The translations under genes were made by a program, and so were the position numbers. Shown here one piece after another: positions 37,074-51,219 of a stretch of 64,000 nt of DNA (within the stretch, counting starts at the first letter, position 1; every line of letters starts with the position of its first letter). Origin of the DNA: Mycteria americana (Eukaryota; Chordata; Aves; Ciconiiformes; Ciconiidae); NCBI RefSeq assembly GCF_035582795.1, contig NC_134366.1, forward strand, positions 374,501 through 438,500. Direction: 5' to 3'. Under the pieces are notes generated by a model. That model searched no databases, was not told where the DNA came from, and saw only the letters and a program-made list of their open reading frames with translations.

Positions 37074-40000
37074 AGCCGCACCGCTCCCGACACAGGCTGC
37101 TGGTGGCTGTGGCACCCACACGCTCCCTCTGGCTTAGGCCCCTTTCCCGCTGGCCACTCTGTTTTCCAGCCTGCTGCAATATTCTGTGAATCAGCGCTGA
37201 TGCAGATGGCACAGCTCTGTCACCTGAACTGGCCCCGGCTCTTCCTGGAAACTGCAAATCATGAATAACACAGAAAACGGCCCGGGCATTTACAGTGCTT
37301 CATCCAGCCACCCCTCTTCCCCACCGCTCGACAGCTTCAGCCGTTCGCTGCACCTCGTCGTCATCGTCGGCCCCGCGAACGGGCCGGGGGGCTGCCCCGG
37401 GCTGGGGGGGAAGCAGCCGGCCTTGCAGCCGCTAACGTGCCCAGCAGCACCCGTCTGCCGGCGAGGCAGCCGCTCTAGAAGAAACGGCGTGGATCAGCAC
37501 GGTTATCCGGCAGCTCCCGAGCGGCTCCTCCCGCGCAGACATCGCCGCTTCCCCGAGGAGCTGCGGCGTCAGCGGGCACGTCATCCGCTGTGTGGAAAAT
37601 GAGTCCATCACCCTGCCGCCTGCCAGCGCAGAGGAGAAACATCAAACTCTTCTCCCGTTTCACAGCGTCATCGACAGCATCAGTGCAGAGCCGGGCAGGC
37701 ACACTGCCGTTGACAGCTCTCCTGTTCCTAACGCATGCTTACATCTTCTCCCTGCTGTCCTTGGCAGGACCTGACCCTGATTTCTTCCTGATGCCTCTCA
37801 CTTCCCTTATCTTTTTCCACTTATCCTAAATTCTCATGTACCGTGATTTCTGTTTCCTATTAGCTCCATTCATTGCGCATTGCTTTGTGTCCTGAGTTCC
37901 TAAGGAAACAAGTTACAGATACTGCAGTGGGGATTATCCGAGTGACTGCCTCTAACGAAGCTCTAATGAGCCTCCAACGCGCGTTCGGGGGAGCTCACAC
38001 AGCGACTTTGCCTGTGCGGCTCCTCCGTGGGGCCCGAATCCCCCTGCTCTCCCACCGCGCTGGCTGCCACCCAAAGGGGGGTTCCTGCGGCAGCGGGGAA
38101 GGCAGCACCTCAAAGGTAGCTCCACGGGATCTGTTAGTGCCGAATTTAGGCTCCACCGAAGAACAAGGTCCTACAATGGCTGAAAATAACAGACTGCTCC
38201 AGAAACCTTCCTACAACCTGACGGAAAAACCGAAGGCCTTCTTCAAGAAGGTGTAAATCCAAAATCTCCAACAAGTGGACTTTAACCAACCTAAAAGAGA
38301 GACCCCGCTTTTTGTCATTGTTTTCTTTAACGACAGGAAGAAATCTTGCACTTCCCCTACAGAAGTAAGCAGAGGAGCCGTCACCAGGCTGGACGCCACA
38401 GACCCCAACCAGAGTCCGGGCGCTGACGCGGCCTCGGGGGACTCTGCTCCAACCTCCTGCTCAAAACCTCGCAGTCCTTCAGCAGATTGCCTTCTGCATT
38501 ACCCCAGGCGCCCCGCAAAGCAAAGCACTGCCTTACACCCTCTCCAGTGGACACGGCACAGGCAGCTGGTCCTGGGGTGACAGATTTTATCCGAAGTCAC
38601 CGAAAGGAAACCTGCAGAGGCGGCAGGAGTTTGTGCCTCAGGCCATGGAAGCCCTGCCGTCGGTGCTGGCTGGAGCACGCCTGGGCCAGCAGGACCAGCG
38701 GTTCCCCATCCCGGCTGAAAAGCACTTTGGGTAAAAGACGCGTAAATGCGCTTTCCTGACCGTGGAATTAAAATCAGCGTAAGTAAAATGTGAGCTTGTA
38801 AGGAGGAACTCCTGCAGGCCAGGGGCCCTCTCAAGGAAGGAGATGGAGTTCAGGGATCCCCAGGTTCAGAGCGCAGAGAGGAGGACATCGTTCTCCCAGT
38901 GGGGACACAGCACTCGGAGAGGGCTGCGATTGCCGTGGCGGGGGGAGAGTCACCCCACTTTGCTGGGCAGCAGCTCCAGAGGTTTGGTTGCCGGGGGCCC
39001 GGCGGGTGCCCCTGTGCCGGGATGCAGGTCAGACACCCGAGGCAGGGACACACTCGGTCACTTTTGGTGGCTGCTGGGGTGGCACACGCTTCATCGGCCA
39101 AGCATCTGACAGGGATCCCTGCGATGGGTGATGGCTGGAAGCATTTTTTGCAAAAACTGGAAATCCCCAGAGGAGGGCTCTGGCCCAGCACTAATCCTTA
39201 CCCCCTGCAAAGCGCAAAGGCTTTGACACCGGCAGCACAGGGGGCACAGACATAAGCGCTGGGATGCCGGGCACTGTCCCAGGCGGCTGGCGTGTGAAGA
39301 GTTTCCTGGGTTCAGGATGTGAAAGGACAAGTCCCCGCAGAGGGCTGCCAGCCACAGGGGCACCCCCCGGCACCCGGCGAGCCGTCACACCGCCGGCCTT
39401 TGAGCACGGGAGCGTGTTGTAGGACAGCGTCACCATGCGCGTGCCACCTTCTCATGTGTGTCCACGGGCACGGCTGCCCCACTGCTGGAGACCTGGCGGC
39501 GGGGGGCCGGGTACGCCTGGCCCAGCTCTGCTTGTCCTGCGCCCTGTGCCTCCCAGGTCAGGAGATGCAAGCCAGCCGGTCTGCTGGAGCACCGGCCCCC
39601 AATGCCTCACTGCCGTGCTAAATCCGAGTTTCCGGGAGAGGAATTCAGATGTAGTTTAAAATGTGTCAGCCCCTTCCCAGTGACTGGTGCAAAGCTCGAA
39701 TTTCCCTTCCCTGTGTCTTGCATCGCTCCTTCTTTCAGAAATGCTGATAGCTCTTCTGCAGCCAAGTTCTCACGAGACGGGTACCCAAGGAGCGAGTGGG
39801 AAAGCCTGGACCGTGACGTGCACCACCCACTTGGTGGCACTTGCAGACAGCAAAGCCCAGAGACCATTCGATCTCTGCCCAGAAAAAGTGCTGAGCTGGG
39901 GAGAAACTCGGGGAAAATGGAGTTGCACTTCCCCGTCCCTTGCGCTGGCTGTGGGTTAAACGAGGAGACCGAGAATGGGAGAAAACTGAGCAAGGCAGAA

Positions 40001-43000
40001 GTTCTCTTGGAAGGGGAATTTAGGATGTCCCAAAACCGCTGGACTTCCTCGTCAAAAGAAGCGTTTCATCAGTCCAATACCAAAAACGTCCTGAGCCACA
40101 GGCTGTGGGCAGGGAAACCCAGGGATGGCAGGCAGCCTCGCCTCCCCCGCCTCTGGCACGGCGGCTGCGTGGACGCCCAGCCCGGCAGCACCCAGAGGTG
40201 CCCGCACAGCACGTTTTGGTGCCAGCTGACTTTCTGAGGGTGAGGGACCTCAGGCTTTCCTAAAACCTGCGGGCAGAAATCCAACATCTGCACCTGTTTG
40301 AGCACTTCGAGTGCGGTTTGATGCTCAAACTGGCAACCTAACCAAGGAAAATGTTTTCCAGTGACACTGTAACCATGGCTGAAGTCGTCTGTTGAGGGAA
40401 CGGTCTCGGTCGTCTCTCTTCAGTCACACCGACACCGCCAGTGAGGGGACTCAGCTGCAGGCACGGTGTGGTACCCTGCGGGAATGGGGTGTCCCTGCCG
40501 GTCCCACCAGCGGGGTCCGACCGCGCGAGACATGCAGGGCCCCTGGGGGCACGTACAGAACCCGAGATCTTGAGGTGCTGCAAGACACTCGTGAGGCCAT
40601 GCTCACTGCAGGAGCCAAAGGGGAGACCGTCCCCATGGGACAGGTCTGCAGCTCGGCTGGACCAGGGCCGGCTGTGAGGGGCCGAGCATCCCGGCCAGCA
40701 GGGGAAGACGATGAAACCGGGAGAGGTTCCCCCATTTCGCACGTTAATCCAACACGGGGCAAACTGCCAGCGGGGGCTGCGAGGGCCGTGGAGGGCCGTG
40801 CCACGAGGAGAGCAATCCCAGACCCTGCTCACGGCACCCCGTCAGCCCGGGGCCGTGGGGAGCCCCGGTGTGTCTGCTGCAGAGCTGGGGAAGAGCGGAC
40901 CTCTCCGCTCCGCCAGCACGGCAGGGGCAGCTGCGGAGGTCTGCAGTCACCGTCGCGGTGCAGACGTGCGCGGACACAGGCACTCGGCACAGCGGTGCCG
41001 GGGAGGTGCCTCCACCCCTCCGCGGGCCTGATCCAGCCAACAGCAACATCCCAGTCTTGTGCAACTGCTCATTAGCGCACGCCTTCCAGACCTTGTAATT
41101 TATGTTATCAGCACCCTCAGAGGAAGCAGGGATGTCTTCAGCACGGATGCCTACGTCTTGCGCCTTTATCTGACGGAGCCCTCTCCAGCAGGCCGTGAAC
41201 AGCCACGTTACCTTTCTGGCCATGGAAACATCAGTGTGACATCACCTGGTCACACTGCCACCGCTCGCGTCGTGTTACGCGGCTGTGACTGAACTGTTAT
41301 TCCCCCCTGCTCACCCCCAGATCCCAGGGATGTGCAGCACGGGGACCGTGAGCCGTGCCGAGGCCGGCACAGCTGGGGCAGCACAAAGAGTGCCGGGTGT
41401 GCCGAAACAGCTAACACGGCAGGTACCAGCATACCAGCTGTACGTCCGTTTTCATTCATACTTACGCACCGTTTTCCACGTCCTCACGCTCAGAGCGGAC
41501 TCACGTGACATCGAGAAACTTTTTGTGTCGTTAGTGTTTAAGCTCTTTTATTTATAACATCTTGCAACAACGCTGAACGCGATGGGACTGGCAAAAAGAG
41601 CATTTACACTCGAAGGAACGAGCTGAATAGAAAGCGGCATTGCTCAGCGGAAAGCGGCTGGACTCAGCCCAGGCCAGAGGTGGGGGGAGAGCCCTGGCAG
41701 GGACTGGCCTGTCGCGACCTGTCGTGAGCAGCTGTGACTCGTGATTAGCATTGACAAAACCCCCATGTTATAAACATACAGCCAACAGGGATGTGTCACC
41801 CCACAGCACGCCCCAGGCAGACGGCCCCCCCCGTCTCAGAGCTGCTCCCGGGGTCCCCTCCTGACGGGTGTCACCCCCGGCTGGGGCTGCGGCTCCCTGG
41901 GACAGCCCGGGGGGCCAGACAGGGCGGTCGTGCCCCTGCGCTCCCCTGGGCAGCGGAGATGGGCCGGGACGGGCTGCGGCTGCCGGACTGGGGGGTGTTA
42001 TTGGAGCTGTGCCCCCATGGCCTCTCAGTGGCCGGGGGGGGGGGTATCACTGAGCAGCAGAACCAAACTTCCTTCAAACATCGTCTGCCGTAGCTGAAGC
42101 GTTTCCCCCAGCAGTGCCACAGACCCCAGATGCCGAAAGCTTTGTCCCAGCATGCAGAGGGACCGCAAATTCATAAGACAAGAGGGTTTCCTCGTGAGAG
42201 TCCAGGTCACCCTTGGTGCCGTGCCTGCGCTCTGCCATCTCGCCCGGGGCATGGGCCGGCAGCTGGAGCCAGGACTGAGCAAGACCTCCGCGGCGTCAGG
42301 GGTGTGCTTCCCGCCTCGCTGGATGTGCTTCCCACCCTGATCCCAGGCCAGGCGACGAGGGGGGCTGCGTGCAGGGAAGGCTGCCCAGCGGACGTTCGCC
42401 TGCACCCCGACAGCAGGAGCAGCAGACTGGGAAGATGCTGTTCCCCCCAAGACCGTTGACGCTTGTCCCTGCGCCGCAGAGCAGTGCCAGTGCGTCAGGG
42501 AGCCCGTGTCGTCCGTCCTTCTTCACCAGGCAGAGGTGCCATTGCTGTTTTGAGGCCGTGACTGCAGCTTAGGAAACTAGTTAAACTTCAAACGTTCTTT
42601 TGGTGCTTTCTGCTTATTTTGAATAAAGCAGCCGAGGACGCAGCAGCCGAACACGAGCCCTGGCCCAAACAGGAGCTGTCTGCAGAGATGGATTTGCTGG
42701 ACTCCTGGGGAGGACCACTGCCGGGCGGACAGCCTCGCCTGCAAAGCGAATGCAGGAGAGCCAGTCTAACCAGTGTGCCCATGGTAGAGATCTGCAGGTA
42801 GAGATAACCCTGAACCAAGAGACCTTGACTGCCAAAGCCAGAGCCAAAGACCAAGGCACCAGAAAGCAAGGTGGGAAGACGTGAAGGCAGGGGTTCAGAG
42901 CGGAGGATGCAGTGGACTCATCCCACCCAGCTTTGGGTGCCCGCAGAGGAGATGACTGCACTGGCGATGCCTCCTCCACCGCTGGCGGAGGGCAAATCCA

Positions 43001-45489
43001 TGCGGCCAGGGCGGACGGCGACGGGGTGAACCTCACTCCGCGCGTGACAGCCCCGAGGGAGGAGCTGGAGCCAGGCAACGCTCATGATGCAAAACCAAGT
43101 CAGGGCAGCAAAGGCTGAGAAGGGGCCTGCTGCGGGAGCTCAGCATGGGGCAGGAACGGCCGCACCTTGGCAGGCTGCTGCAGCCCCCGCTCAGGGCGGG
43201 CGGGCACCGGCCCCCCATGCTGCGGGCCAGCCACCGAGCCCCCGGCCCCCAGTGGTGGGAGGCGAGGGGGAGTCGGGAGCGCCCGTGGCCCTCCTGGGCA
43301 GAGGGCACCCACCCGAGCCTGGAGCAGCGTCTGGCACGGGCCGACACGGTGCCGAGGGGACGGCGGCGGTTTGGGCTGACAAACCCGCCGTGAAACCTCG
43401 GTGCTCCGACACAGGGGGGACGCAAGAGCAGAACCTCTCCGCAGACGGTGGGGAGGGACCGAGGGACCGGTGTTTAATCACGCCGAGTGACAGCCCGTCA
43501 CCCGAACCGCGGCGTACTGTGAGGATCCCGTGCAAAGCGCACAGCCAAGCTGAGGGTGTCAGACTGGTGACGGGGTCATACGTACGACAGATCTCCCGGG
43601 CTGATCTGCACATTTCAGTATCGCTTTAAAACAGGACGCAAGTGGGGAAGAACACGTGCGAAGGCCGAGCCAGAAGACAGACGTGATGAGTGGGGCCGGA
43701 GAGGGAGGGGGGCAGCGAGCGGCTCCTGCCCGATGCAGGATCCCCCGGCACCGCGACAGACCTCGCCGGGATGGGGTAGCGCAGCGGGGGCTCCCGTGGC
43801 AGCGGGGACAGGCAGCGCTGTCCCAGGCCGTCCACCACGCGGGAGCAGGAGCACCGCGGCCACGGGACACCCGAGCACAGCGGTCCCCACGGCAGCAGGA
43901 GCCCCGGCGCTGGTGACAGCAACCGGGGGAGCCCCGTTATCGTGGCATGTCCAGATCCCCGTGCTCTTGCCTGCTGCTCCTGTTTCCATTATTGCAGGGT
44001 GTGTTTTTACCCTTAGCACACAAGATGAGAGCTGATTCCTATTCATCTTTTAAATCTTGTCTGGTAAGACATCATCTGGGAGTGATCATGAAATCCCTGC
44101 TGATAAAATTAGTGGACTTCACAAGAAAGGAGTGGATAAACAGCAACTATAGAGCAGACACACAAGAGATCCAGCTAACCTGGGAAGCTGGTCCCACTCA
44201 AATAACATATATTTAAACAGTCAAAAAGAATCATGTCCCTGATAATAAAAACTGTACCCCAAGCCAAAGAAACAAGGTCTTTGCTCTAGGAAGGAAAACG
44301 TCCGAGAAGGATTCAGGGGTCGCACTGTAACCAAAGATGGTGCAAAACTGCCCCAAGAGGGGCCAGTGCAACCGCTGAGGGCTTCAGGGAGGATGCGCTG
44401 AAGAGGTACAGGCGCAGAGGGTGGATCTTCCTTCCAGCCACGGTACCAGCACGATCTGCACCGACACAACACCTCCGGCTCTGGTGGAGATGCTCTGAAG
44501 GATGGAGAGGCTGCACAGAAGGGAAAAGCTGCACCACGGAGCTGGAAAAGGATTTTCAGCTCGTGACTGAAAAAATCTTTGCCTGCGTAGCTTGTCAGAA
44601 AGGTTCAAGAAGCGGCAATTATGGCAGACAAGCACATTCAGGGGAGAAAATACCAGGATCTGAGGGTTCCTCCTTTCAGAAGAATAACAAGAACTGCTGG
44701 CTGCTGTGGAAACGGCGCAAACACAAATAAGCAGCGAGACGTATTTTTAGTAGTGGTTTAGGAAGGTTTGCCATCAGCACATCCTCAACACATATAAATC
44801 CAAACGGAGCTTTTCTGGAAGGCAAGATTTGTCTGAACAACAATTAGAAATCTCATTTCAGTGCAAGAAAGGACACTGGCTGTGCTACCCAGGCCCTGGC
44901 TCCATGCTCCTCCAACGTTTCACCACCTCCTTGAGGCCAAGCAGCTCCTCGCTGCCCGGGACACTGCCGGTCCTCGGCTCACCAGATCCCTCCTCTCCCT
45001 CCTGCTTCGCCACCGTCTGTGGCATCCCAGGACAAGGTCAAGGGCACGCTCCCCATCAGTCAGGACAAGTGGCCTCTATCCAGGACCTCTAGCAGAAGAA
45101 AAGCATCAAGGACCAGTGTTACGGCTGCAATACCCCATTTTTGTGAAACCAACCTGTTCCCCATAACAGCTCCCCGAGCAGCTTTGCCTGGGGCTGATCT
45201 GAAAAGCACATATGAAACGCACAGGAATTGTACAACATCAACAGCTCAGCCCGTGGCTGTCACTGAACTCACCCCTGCTCGTCTCCCACCTTCTCCATCC
45301 TGCCGTGGCCAAGATAAACAGATTTGCATACGTACATTAATTTTAGAATAAACTAGTAAAATGCTTTACTTTCTGTAAAAGAATGAAAAAGAAGAAGGAA
45401 CTAGGCAACAGTGCTGAAAGGGCTGCAGAAGGCTGTTTTCGTTCATCCCCTTGTCACAGGCTCCATTATCTGACCGGGTTCCTGAGAAT
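37074..45489. other. Gene-free intergenic stretch
   Basis: GC-rich with interspersed AT-rich patches. There is an inverted repeat gtttgagca / tgctcaaac at 40296-40330. Long ORFs near 39458-40237, 40392-41075 and 43084-43629 overlap ORFs on the opposite strand and show no known domain. The segment 44030-44660 has a repeat-like feel but could not be assigned. Confidence 0.45.
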
Positions 45490-45840
45490 ATTTAGCCTGC
45501 CCTTCCAAACCACCAGTGACGGGGATCTGACAACTTTTGCTCCATTCTGGTGCTCAGTTATTCTTAGAAAATTATCAAACTTTGAGTTCCCTTTCTGGAG
45601 CTTCAGCAGATGATTCCTTTTCATTTCTAAACTATTCTCTCCCTCTTTTCATCAGTTTTCTCCGTACTTCAGCACATGCAAAGTCATCGCAGTCGTCTCC
45701 TTTCCCAGCTGAAACAAGCCCAAGCTTTCGAGCTTTTCTCATGAACCAGGAGCTCGTGGCCTCTGACCAGGTTGGCTGATCTCGTACGGACGCTCTCCCA
45801 CTTCTCCAGGTCTCCCTCGTCGCGCAGGGTCCCGCTCTCC
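45490..45840 (-). mobile_element. Old CR1 LINE 3'-proximal fragment
   Basis: On the plus strand agttccctttctggagcttc, tgattccttttcatttct, cagtcgtctcctttcccagc, tgaaacaagcccaagctttc and ctctcccacttctccaggtc appear in the order of the reverse-complemented CR1 ORF2 C-terminus (LERVxxxxRRxRGDLI and so on). Diverged; no terminal repeat. Confidence 0.65.
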
Positions 45841-48800
45841 CGGTGAAGCCTTCGTCGTACCGCTGAGCTCTGCCTGACGAGGCTCCCGCTTACGCAGCCC
45901 CGCAGCGGGTTTGTGGTTCAGCCCCAACGCGCCATCGGTGCCTTGCGGCAGCTCTGACTCGGCCCCGCTCATCCCGCTGCCAAGCTCCGGCAAAGCCCCA
46001 CCAGATGTTTCTCCATAAACATTTATAAATTGCCTCCGTTTCAGACCCTTCCAATGTATCAACATCCCCGGCGCTCGCAGCCCCCTCTGCGGCGTCACCT
46101 TCCCAGCCAGTGCCGGTACGGGTGTCCTCGCCCCCAGCCGAGCCGCCCGGGAAAGGCACAGCAGGACCTGGCCGGGCTCTGTGCCGAGGCAGCGGGCTCA
46201 GCTCCCTCGGTGCACGCACCCAGGCTGGCGGCCAGGCCCGGCACCCTCCTTGAGGGAGCACCCGCCCCTTCCCTGCACCCTCTGCACAGCCCCTTCACCA
46301 GCACCCGCCGGTGGCTGCTGAGACGGTGTCGGGATTTATCCCCGGCAAGCAACGGGACGTCCTTCATGCCTCCGTCACCCCCTCGCCTGGCCAAGAAGTC
46401 AGCTGAGGTGGTTTGATGTGGCTTTCTCCTGAGAAATGGGCATTGACCGCCCCCACGTTACCTGCTGCTCGCACCATCTTGCTTTTCTTTTTTCACAGAA
46501 AGTTTCTTGGTTATTTATGAAGCTATTTTCTGGACAGGAGGTTGGGCTGGCCTCCTCCCCTTCTGGCAGAGACGCGGGATGCTCCCCCAGCAGCCCCGGC
46601 CGCTCGCCCCCTGTGCAGGCGTTTGCAGACCACCGCGAGCCGACGTCTCGGAGGCACCACGAGCCGCAGAAGCGAGCAGGAAACCTCTGCTGCTGCAGGG
46701 CAGCTCCGCGGCCGCTTCCCCTTCGGGCCTCCAGCGTCCCCAGCCCCGGGGGCCCCAGGCGTCCCCGCCGCCTCCCACCGCCCGACGGGTCCCCGGCAGG
46801 ACGTGGGGCGGAGGGACGGGACGAAGCACGGGCAGCTGCTGGGAGGGAGCATCCCCCAGCCCAAGCCTGCGCGGGCGTCGAGGGGACCCCGCCACCGGCA
46901 GCCCCTGCGGAGCGGGACCCCTCGCCGCCCGCCACCGCCCCGGGCCGCGGTGCAGTCAGGGCAGCTATGGCACCGGTTCCCACAGCGCTGCCGGCGCTGG
47001 AAAACCACAGTTACTGCAAAGGCAGACAAGATCAGGGAGAGAGGAGCCCACATTAACTGCAGGCAAACAGATGGAGCTGGTACTTATCACAGATAAGGAA
47101 AAAAAATCATGAGAGAACTTAAATGTACCGAGAGGCCGCATCGCATGACTTCAGAACAGGGGAAGTGGGGGAGGAAGGCGCGAGCTCGTGGGGGAGACGA
47201 GCCCGGGGCTTTCTGCAATAAAAATGCACTCAGGGATGGTCAGACGGACGCTCTCTGTGGACAGCGGCCGTGGGGAAATGGAAACCATTTTTTAGGGTGA
47301 ATTTGATGCTCAGAACCCCAACTTTGTAAGCTCAGAGATGCTCTCCATCTGCAGCACTTCCATCTGACGCTGCCGTTTGCAAGTGCCGCAAATCGGCGCC
47401 GCTGCCAAGAGGAGCGATGCCTCCTCCTCCTCCTCCCGCCGCTCCCACCCCCGGACCAGCCGCTCCGGCGCCTCGGTGGCCGCGGCCCAAACCGGCTGCA
47501 AACCGCCCCGGCAGAAGGAAAGGGTCGGCGTCAGCTTGGCCAGCGCTGGACCCGGCTTGCCACACGGCTGCTCCCCACGCGGGGAAGGAGCGGCCCGCCT
47601 GCCCCGTGCGGCCACGGCCACGGGCCCTACGTGAACACCAGTCGGTGCGGCAGCCTGCGCGGGGCAGCGGGAGGGTCCCCACCGCCCCGGAGCTCCCAGC
47701 GAGCGTCGGTCCAGAAGGGATGGGCCCAGGGGACTCGCTGCTCTCTTCCCAGTCCGGCTGGCAGCGGGGAGGCTGCCAGATCTGGCGTGCGGGGAGGCAG
47801 CCCCGGCAGCCTGAGGGATGAAGCAGAAGACGGTCATCGGCTCCCCGCCCAGCGGGCACGGCAGAGCCCTTTTCCAGCCCCGCGCCCGCCGCGGGTAACG
47901 GCCCCCGCCAGCGGGCAGGAGGGGATGGGCGAGGGGACGGAGCGGTGCAGGGCCCTTCCGGGGGTCCAGGCCAGAGCAAAAGGAGCCGGGGCTGGAGAGA
48001 CGCCACCGGCAGCGGACGCCCAGGTCCACCCAGGATGGGGGCTGGAGAGCAGCACCCCACAACAGAGCGGCGAGGGCCGCGGCCGGGGGCTGAGCTTACA
48101 TGGGCGTCCTGGCCCCATGGGCAGAGGGTGCGGGTCCCCGGCGGGCTCTTGGACTTTAAGTGGTGCGCTTGGGACCCTGAGGTGCTTAATCGCACTTGCT
48201 ATTAAAAACTGGTGCTTCACTTCTGCGGGGACGTCTCCGTCTGGGAGAGCTGGCTTGCGCAGGGCCCAGCGGGGAGACACCTCTCGTCGTCCCGGGAGCC
48301 AAAGGGGGAGCAGGAAACCTCGTCCCCTCGCCACAGCCACAGCCCTGGGCGGGCTCAGGCTGCCCCGTCCTCCTTGCACACCCCGTAAGGTTAGAGGCTC
48401 CTTTTCCCAAACCCATCGGGACTTTCCTGTGCTGTGGCTCCTGCTACAAAACAGGCAGTCAGCGGCGGTCGCCTGGTGGGGAGGGAGGTGTTTAATAAGG
48501 AGATGTCACCTTCCAGCCACAGTAAGTGTCCTCCTCGGGCTGGGGATCAGGCCAAGAGCTCTTCCCCAGAATAGCTGCAGCTCTTTAATCTTACTCTGGA
48601 GCGAGGAGGTAACCGCACATATCAATCCCGTCCATATCTGTGCAAAGTACGGCTGTCAGGCAGCGGCAAATTGCAAATCCAAAGCACACAGTTCAGTGCA
48701 CGCAGCTGTTTCACACCGCGGCCTGCATGGGGCCCAACAGGTGAGAAGCAGCAGTGACCGCTGCTGTGCCAACGGTCTGCCAGTGGTTTACTAAAGCACG

Positions 48801-49589
48801 GAGACGGCCGCCGGCCTGCCCAGGCCGCAGCAGTATTTGCAGAGCGCTGCGGACAAGCCCCGACCCCCTGAGAAGCTGAGGCTGGAGGGGTGCGGGGCGA
48901 AGGGGGCCCCCGAGCCTGGGGCCGGCGGCTGTGCTGGGATCGGCCCCCTGCGCTCGGGCAGCTCCCCGGGTGAGCAGACGCAGGCTTGGCTGCTCTTCAG
49001 AGAAGCGGCGGCCCGTGGTTTACTTTCCCTTTGTTGTCTGCGTCTCTCACCGCGACCCACCTCTGAGCGGCCGGCCATTTCAAGACACCCGTGGGCATCC
49101 GGTGAGCCGCTGGCACGCGTCCTGCTCCCGCAGGCGTCTGGCTGCGCGTCGAGGTGCGCAACGCCCCCGTGTCTTCTCCTTGGCGGGGGTCCTGCCTCCG
49201 CAGGGAGGGCCGTGGGGACACCCCGCCGCGCACGGCCGCTCACAGGGCAGAGTGCCCCAGTCCCACCGGTGCCCCACAGCTGGACCCTCTCCCGTGGGGC
49301 CAGGATCCCTCTGTGACCCCTCTCTTTGGTTAGAGACCGCCGGTCCACAGGAGGTGAACCGTGCAAGCGCGCGCGCGGTTGTTAAAAAGAAGCTAAAAAT
49401 GGCGGCGAGGCGAATTAAACGCTTCCCGGCACTGTGGAGGTACCGCCCCAGGGGCACGGGGCCAGCGAGCCCCAGCAAGGACGCAAGGACGGCTGACGAG
49501 GAGGGAGGGAGCTGGCGCAGGCCAGCAGCAGGGTGGGGGACGCAGGTAGAAACGCTGAGGCATCCTTGGAAAGGTGAAACTGTGAGTAA
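45841..49589. other. GC-rich intergenic stretch with long two-strand ORFs
   Basis: Two GC-rich blocks (about 46.2-47.0 and 47.4-48.4 kb) carry ORFs up to 387 codons on plus and 287 on minus, overlapping each other. No signature motif, splice pattern or repeat seen. A non-coding RNA or CpG-island promoter cannot be excluded. Confidence 0.4.
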
Positions 49590-50420
49590 AGGAGGAAACG
49601 GAGGGGACCATAAACAGTGGCAGATGAAATGCATAAACACAACAAGGCAGCAAGACCGCTCTGAGGAACAACTAACGAAGAGATCAGAGCCAACAGTAAA
49701 TCTTTCTTCAGACGTACCAGGAGCAGGACACCTTCCAGACGCCTGCAGGGCCAACGGATGCCTGGGCACGAGAAGTAAACCGAGAGGACGGGGCTGCCGC
49801 AGAGGAGCTAAATCTGGTTTTTGCATCGGTATTCACCGGGAAGAAATTGGAGGGGGTTACCCTGCAGGGACCCCTCTTTGCAGGGGCACAGCAGAGGATC
49901 CGTTTGGAAAGGCGGTGGCTGCAGAGGACATCAGAGGAGCAGAGCTGATGGGACGGTGCTGACCGTGCCGCAGGGACCCCAGGATGCAGGACCTGAGTTA
50001 TGGAGATCTTTTGCTCGCAGCTGCCTCGATACCGGGTGGATACCTGGGAGGTGGAGGGTCCCGAGAGCGATGCCATCCATACAGGGCTCGAGGGAGTTCT
50101 TGGGAAATCCAGGCCTGTAAGTCCAGCAGCTGCAGGGAGCAAACGAGGAGCTGTGGCAAGTAAACCGACTGCAGGCTGCGCAGATACGATCCAGTCGGAG
50201 ATGACGGGACAGCTGTTATGCAGAGGAGTCCCGACCTTGCAGAGAGCCCCGAAGGGATAACAGAGAGATTACACGTGGGTAAGACGACCGAAGAGTGAAG
50301 TCTGTTTTGATTCCCAAAGAGCTTTAAGGAAAGCAGGCAGCCGTGGGACAAGCAGGACAGCCACGGGGTAGGCGGCTAGTTTCCCAGAAGACGGGATGCG
50401 TAAGGCGAGCACGGCTCTTG
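49590..50420 (+). mobile_element. CR1 LINE ORF2 N-proximal fragment
   Basis: gagctaaatctggtttttgc, atcggtattcaccgggaaga, tcttgggaaatccaggcctg (the NYRP-like RT entry) and gattcccaaagagctttaag fit an old CR1 ORF2 in order. The 3' region of a similar, same-sense CR1 occurs at 51220, suggesting one element with an ~800 bp foreign or diverged middle. Confidence 0.55.
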
Positions 50421-51219
50421 CCACGGAGATCACCGGTGCAGCCCCACACGGGTCTGGGCTCTTCGGCACGTTCCCCAGCGCTGGGAGAGGGCAGAGCTGC
50501 AGCAAGGGCTCACGGCACCCTTTGGGGTGCCGGCTGCCCGAGGTGCGGCGGGTCGCTGCACCCCTGCCGACCCCACAGACCACCCTGCTCCCGTGGGCAG
50601 GCCCGCTCCAGAGGGGAAACGGACAGGTTTCCGCCTGTGGGCTGACCCCCCAGACGTGTGGCACCCAGAGCAGCACCGGGTGCCAGGACCTGCCGCCTGC
50701 CCGCCCGGGTGATGCCCTGCAGCCTGCGAGCAGCTCTGCCCCCACCCATCCCGACGGCCTCTGTAACAGGAGCAGAGGCAGCACGGTGGGCAGGACGGGC
50801 TCAGAGGGAGCACCAGAAAGTGGAGAGGGAGGCCCCGGCTCACGCAGCGGCGCTGGCGCACAACGCCGCACCACGAGGCGCGATGTCTCGCCCCGGCGCT
50901 GTGCCGGAGATGCTGCCGGGCTCTGCGCTGTCGCCCTGCCCTACCCCAAGCCTGGCCGGAGACACAGGCAACGCAACGGCGGGCGGTTTTGGCCCATCTT
51001 CCGTTTCCATCGCACGTATTCACACAAATGGCACAGACATGCCGCGGGGGCTGGCCGGCGGAGGCGAGCTCCCAGCCCGGCACAGGGCGGAAGGGGCCGA
51101 TCCCCCGAGGCGCACGGGGAGCCCCGGGCAGGGGAGGGGGTGACCTCGCCTCCGTATCTGGCTGGAGCAGCAGCACTCTAGAACTGGGCATCGCTGTACA
51201 TTAACAATATTTTAGAAGA
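50421..51219. other. GC-rich segment between two CR1 parts
   Basis: About 800 bp of GC-rich DNA with ORFs on both strands and no known domain, lying between two plus-strand CR1 pieces. Confidence 0.4.

Noticed and set aside
36328-37268. Proteins of about 305 aa on both strands with PAPSPAP or GQGQGKG repeats
   Set aside because: All are readings of the CCCCTK hexamer array; ORFs are open in several frames at once.
44030-44660. Possible additional LINE-like segment
   Set aside because: A few short similarities to CR1 were not in a consistent order, so no call was made.
47332-48794. Overlapping 387-codon (+) and 287-codon (-) ORFs
   Set aside because: They overlap each other on opposite strands in GC-rich DNA, with no recognisable domain, splice logic or repeat.
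48931-49962. 343-codon plus-strand ORF with a MAARRIKRFPALWRYRPR segment
   Set aside because: Its 3' half runs into CR1 LINE sequence and the rest shows no known motif, so it is not supported as a host gene.
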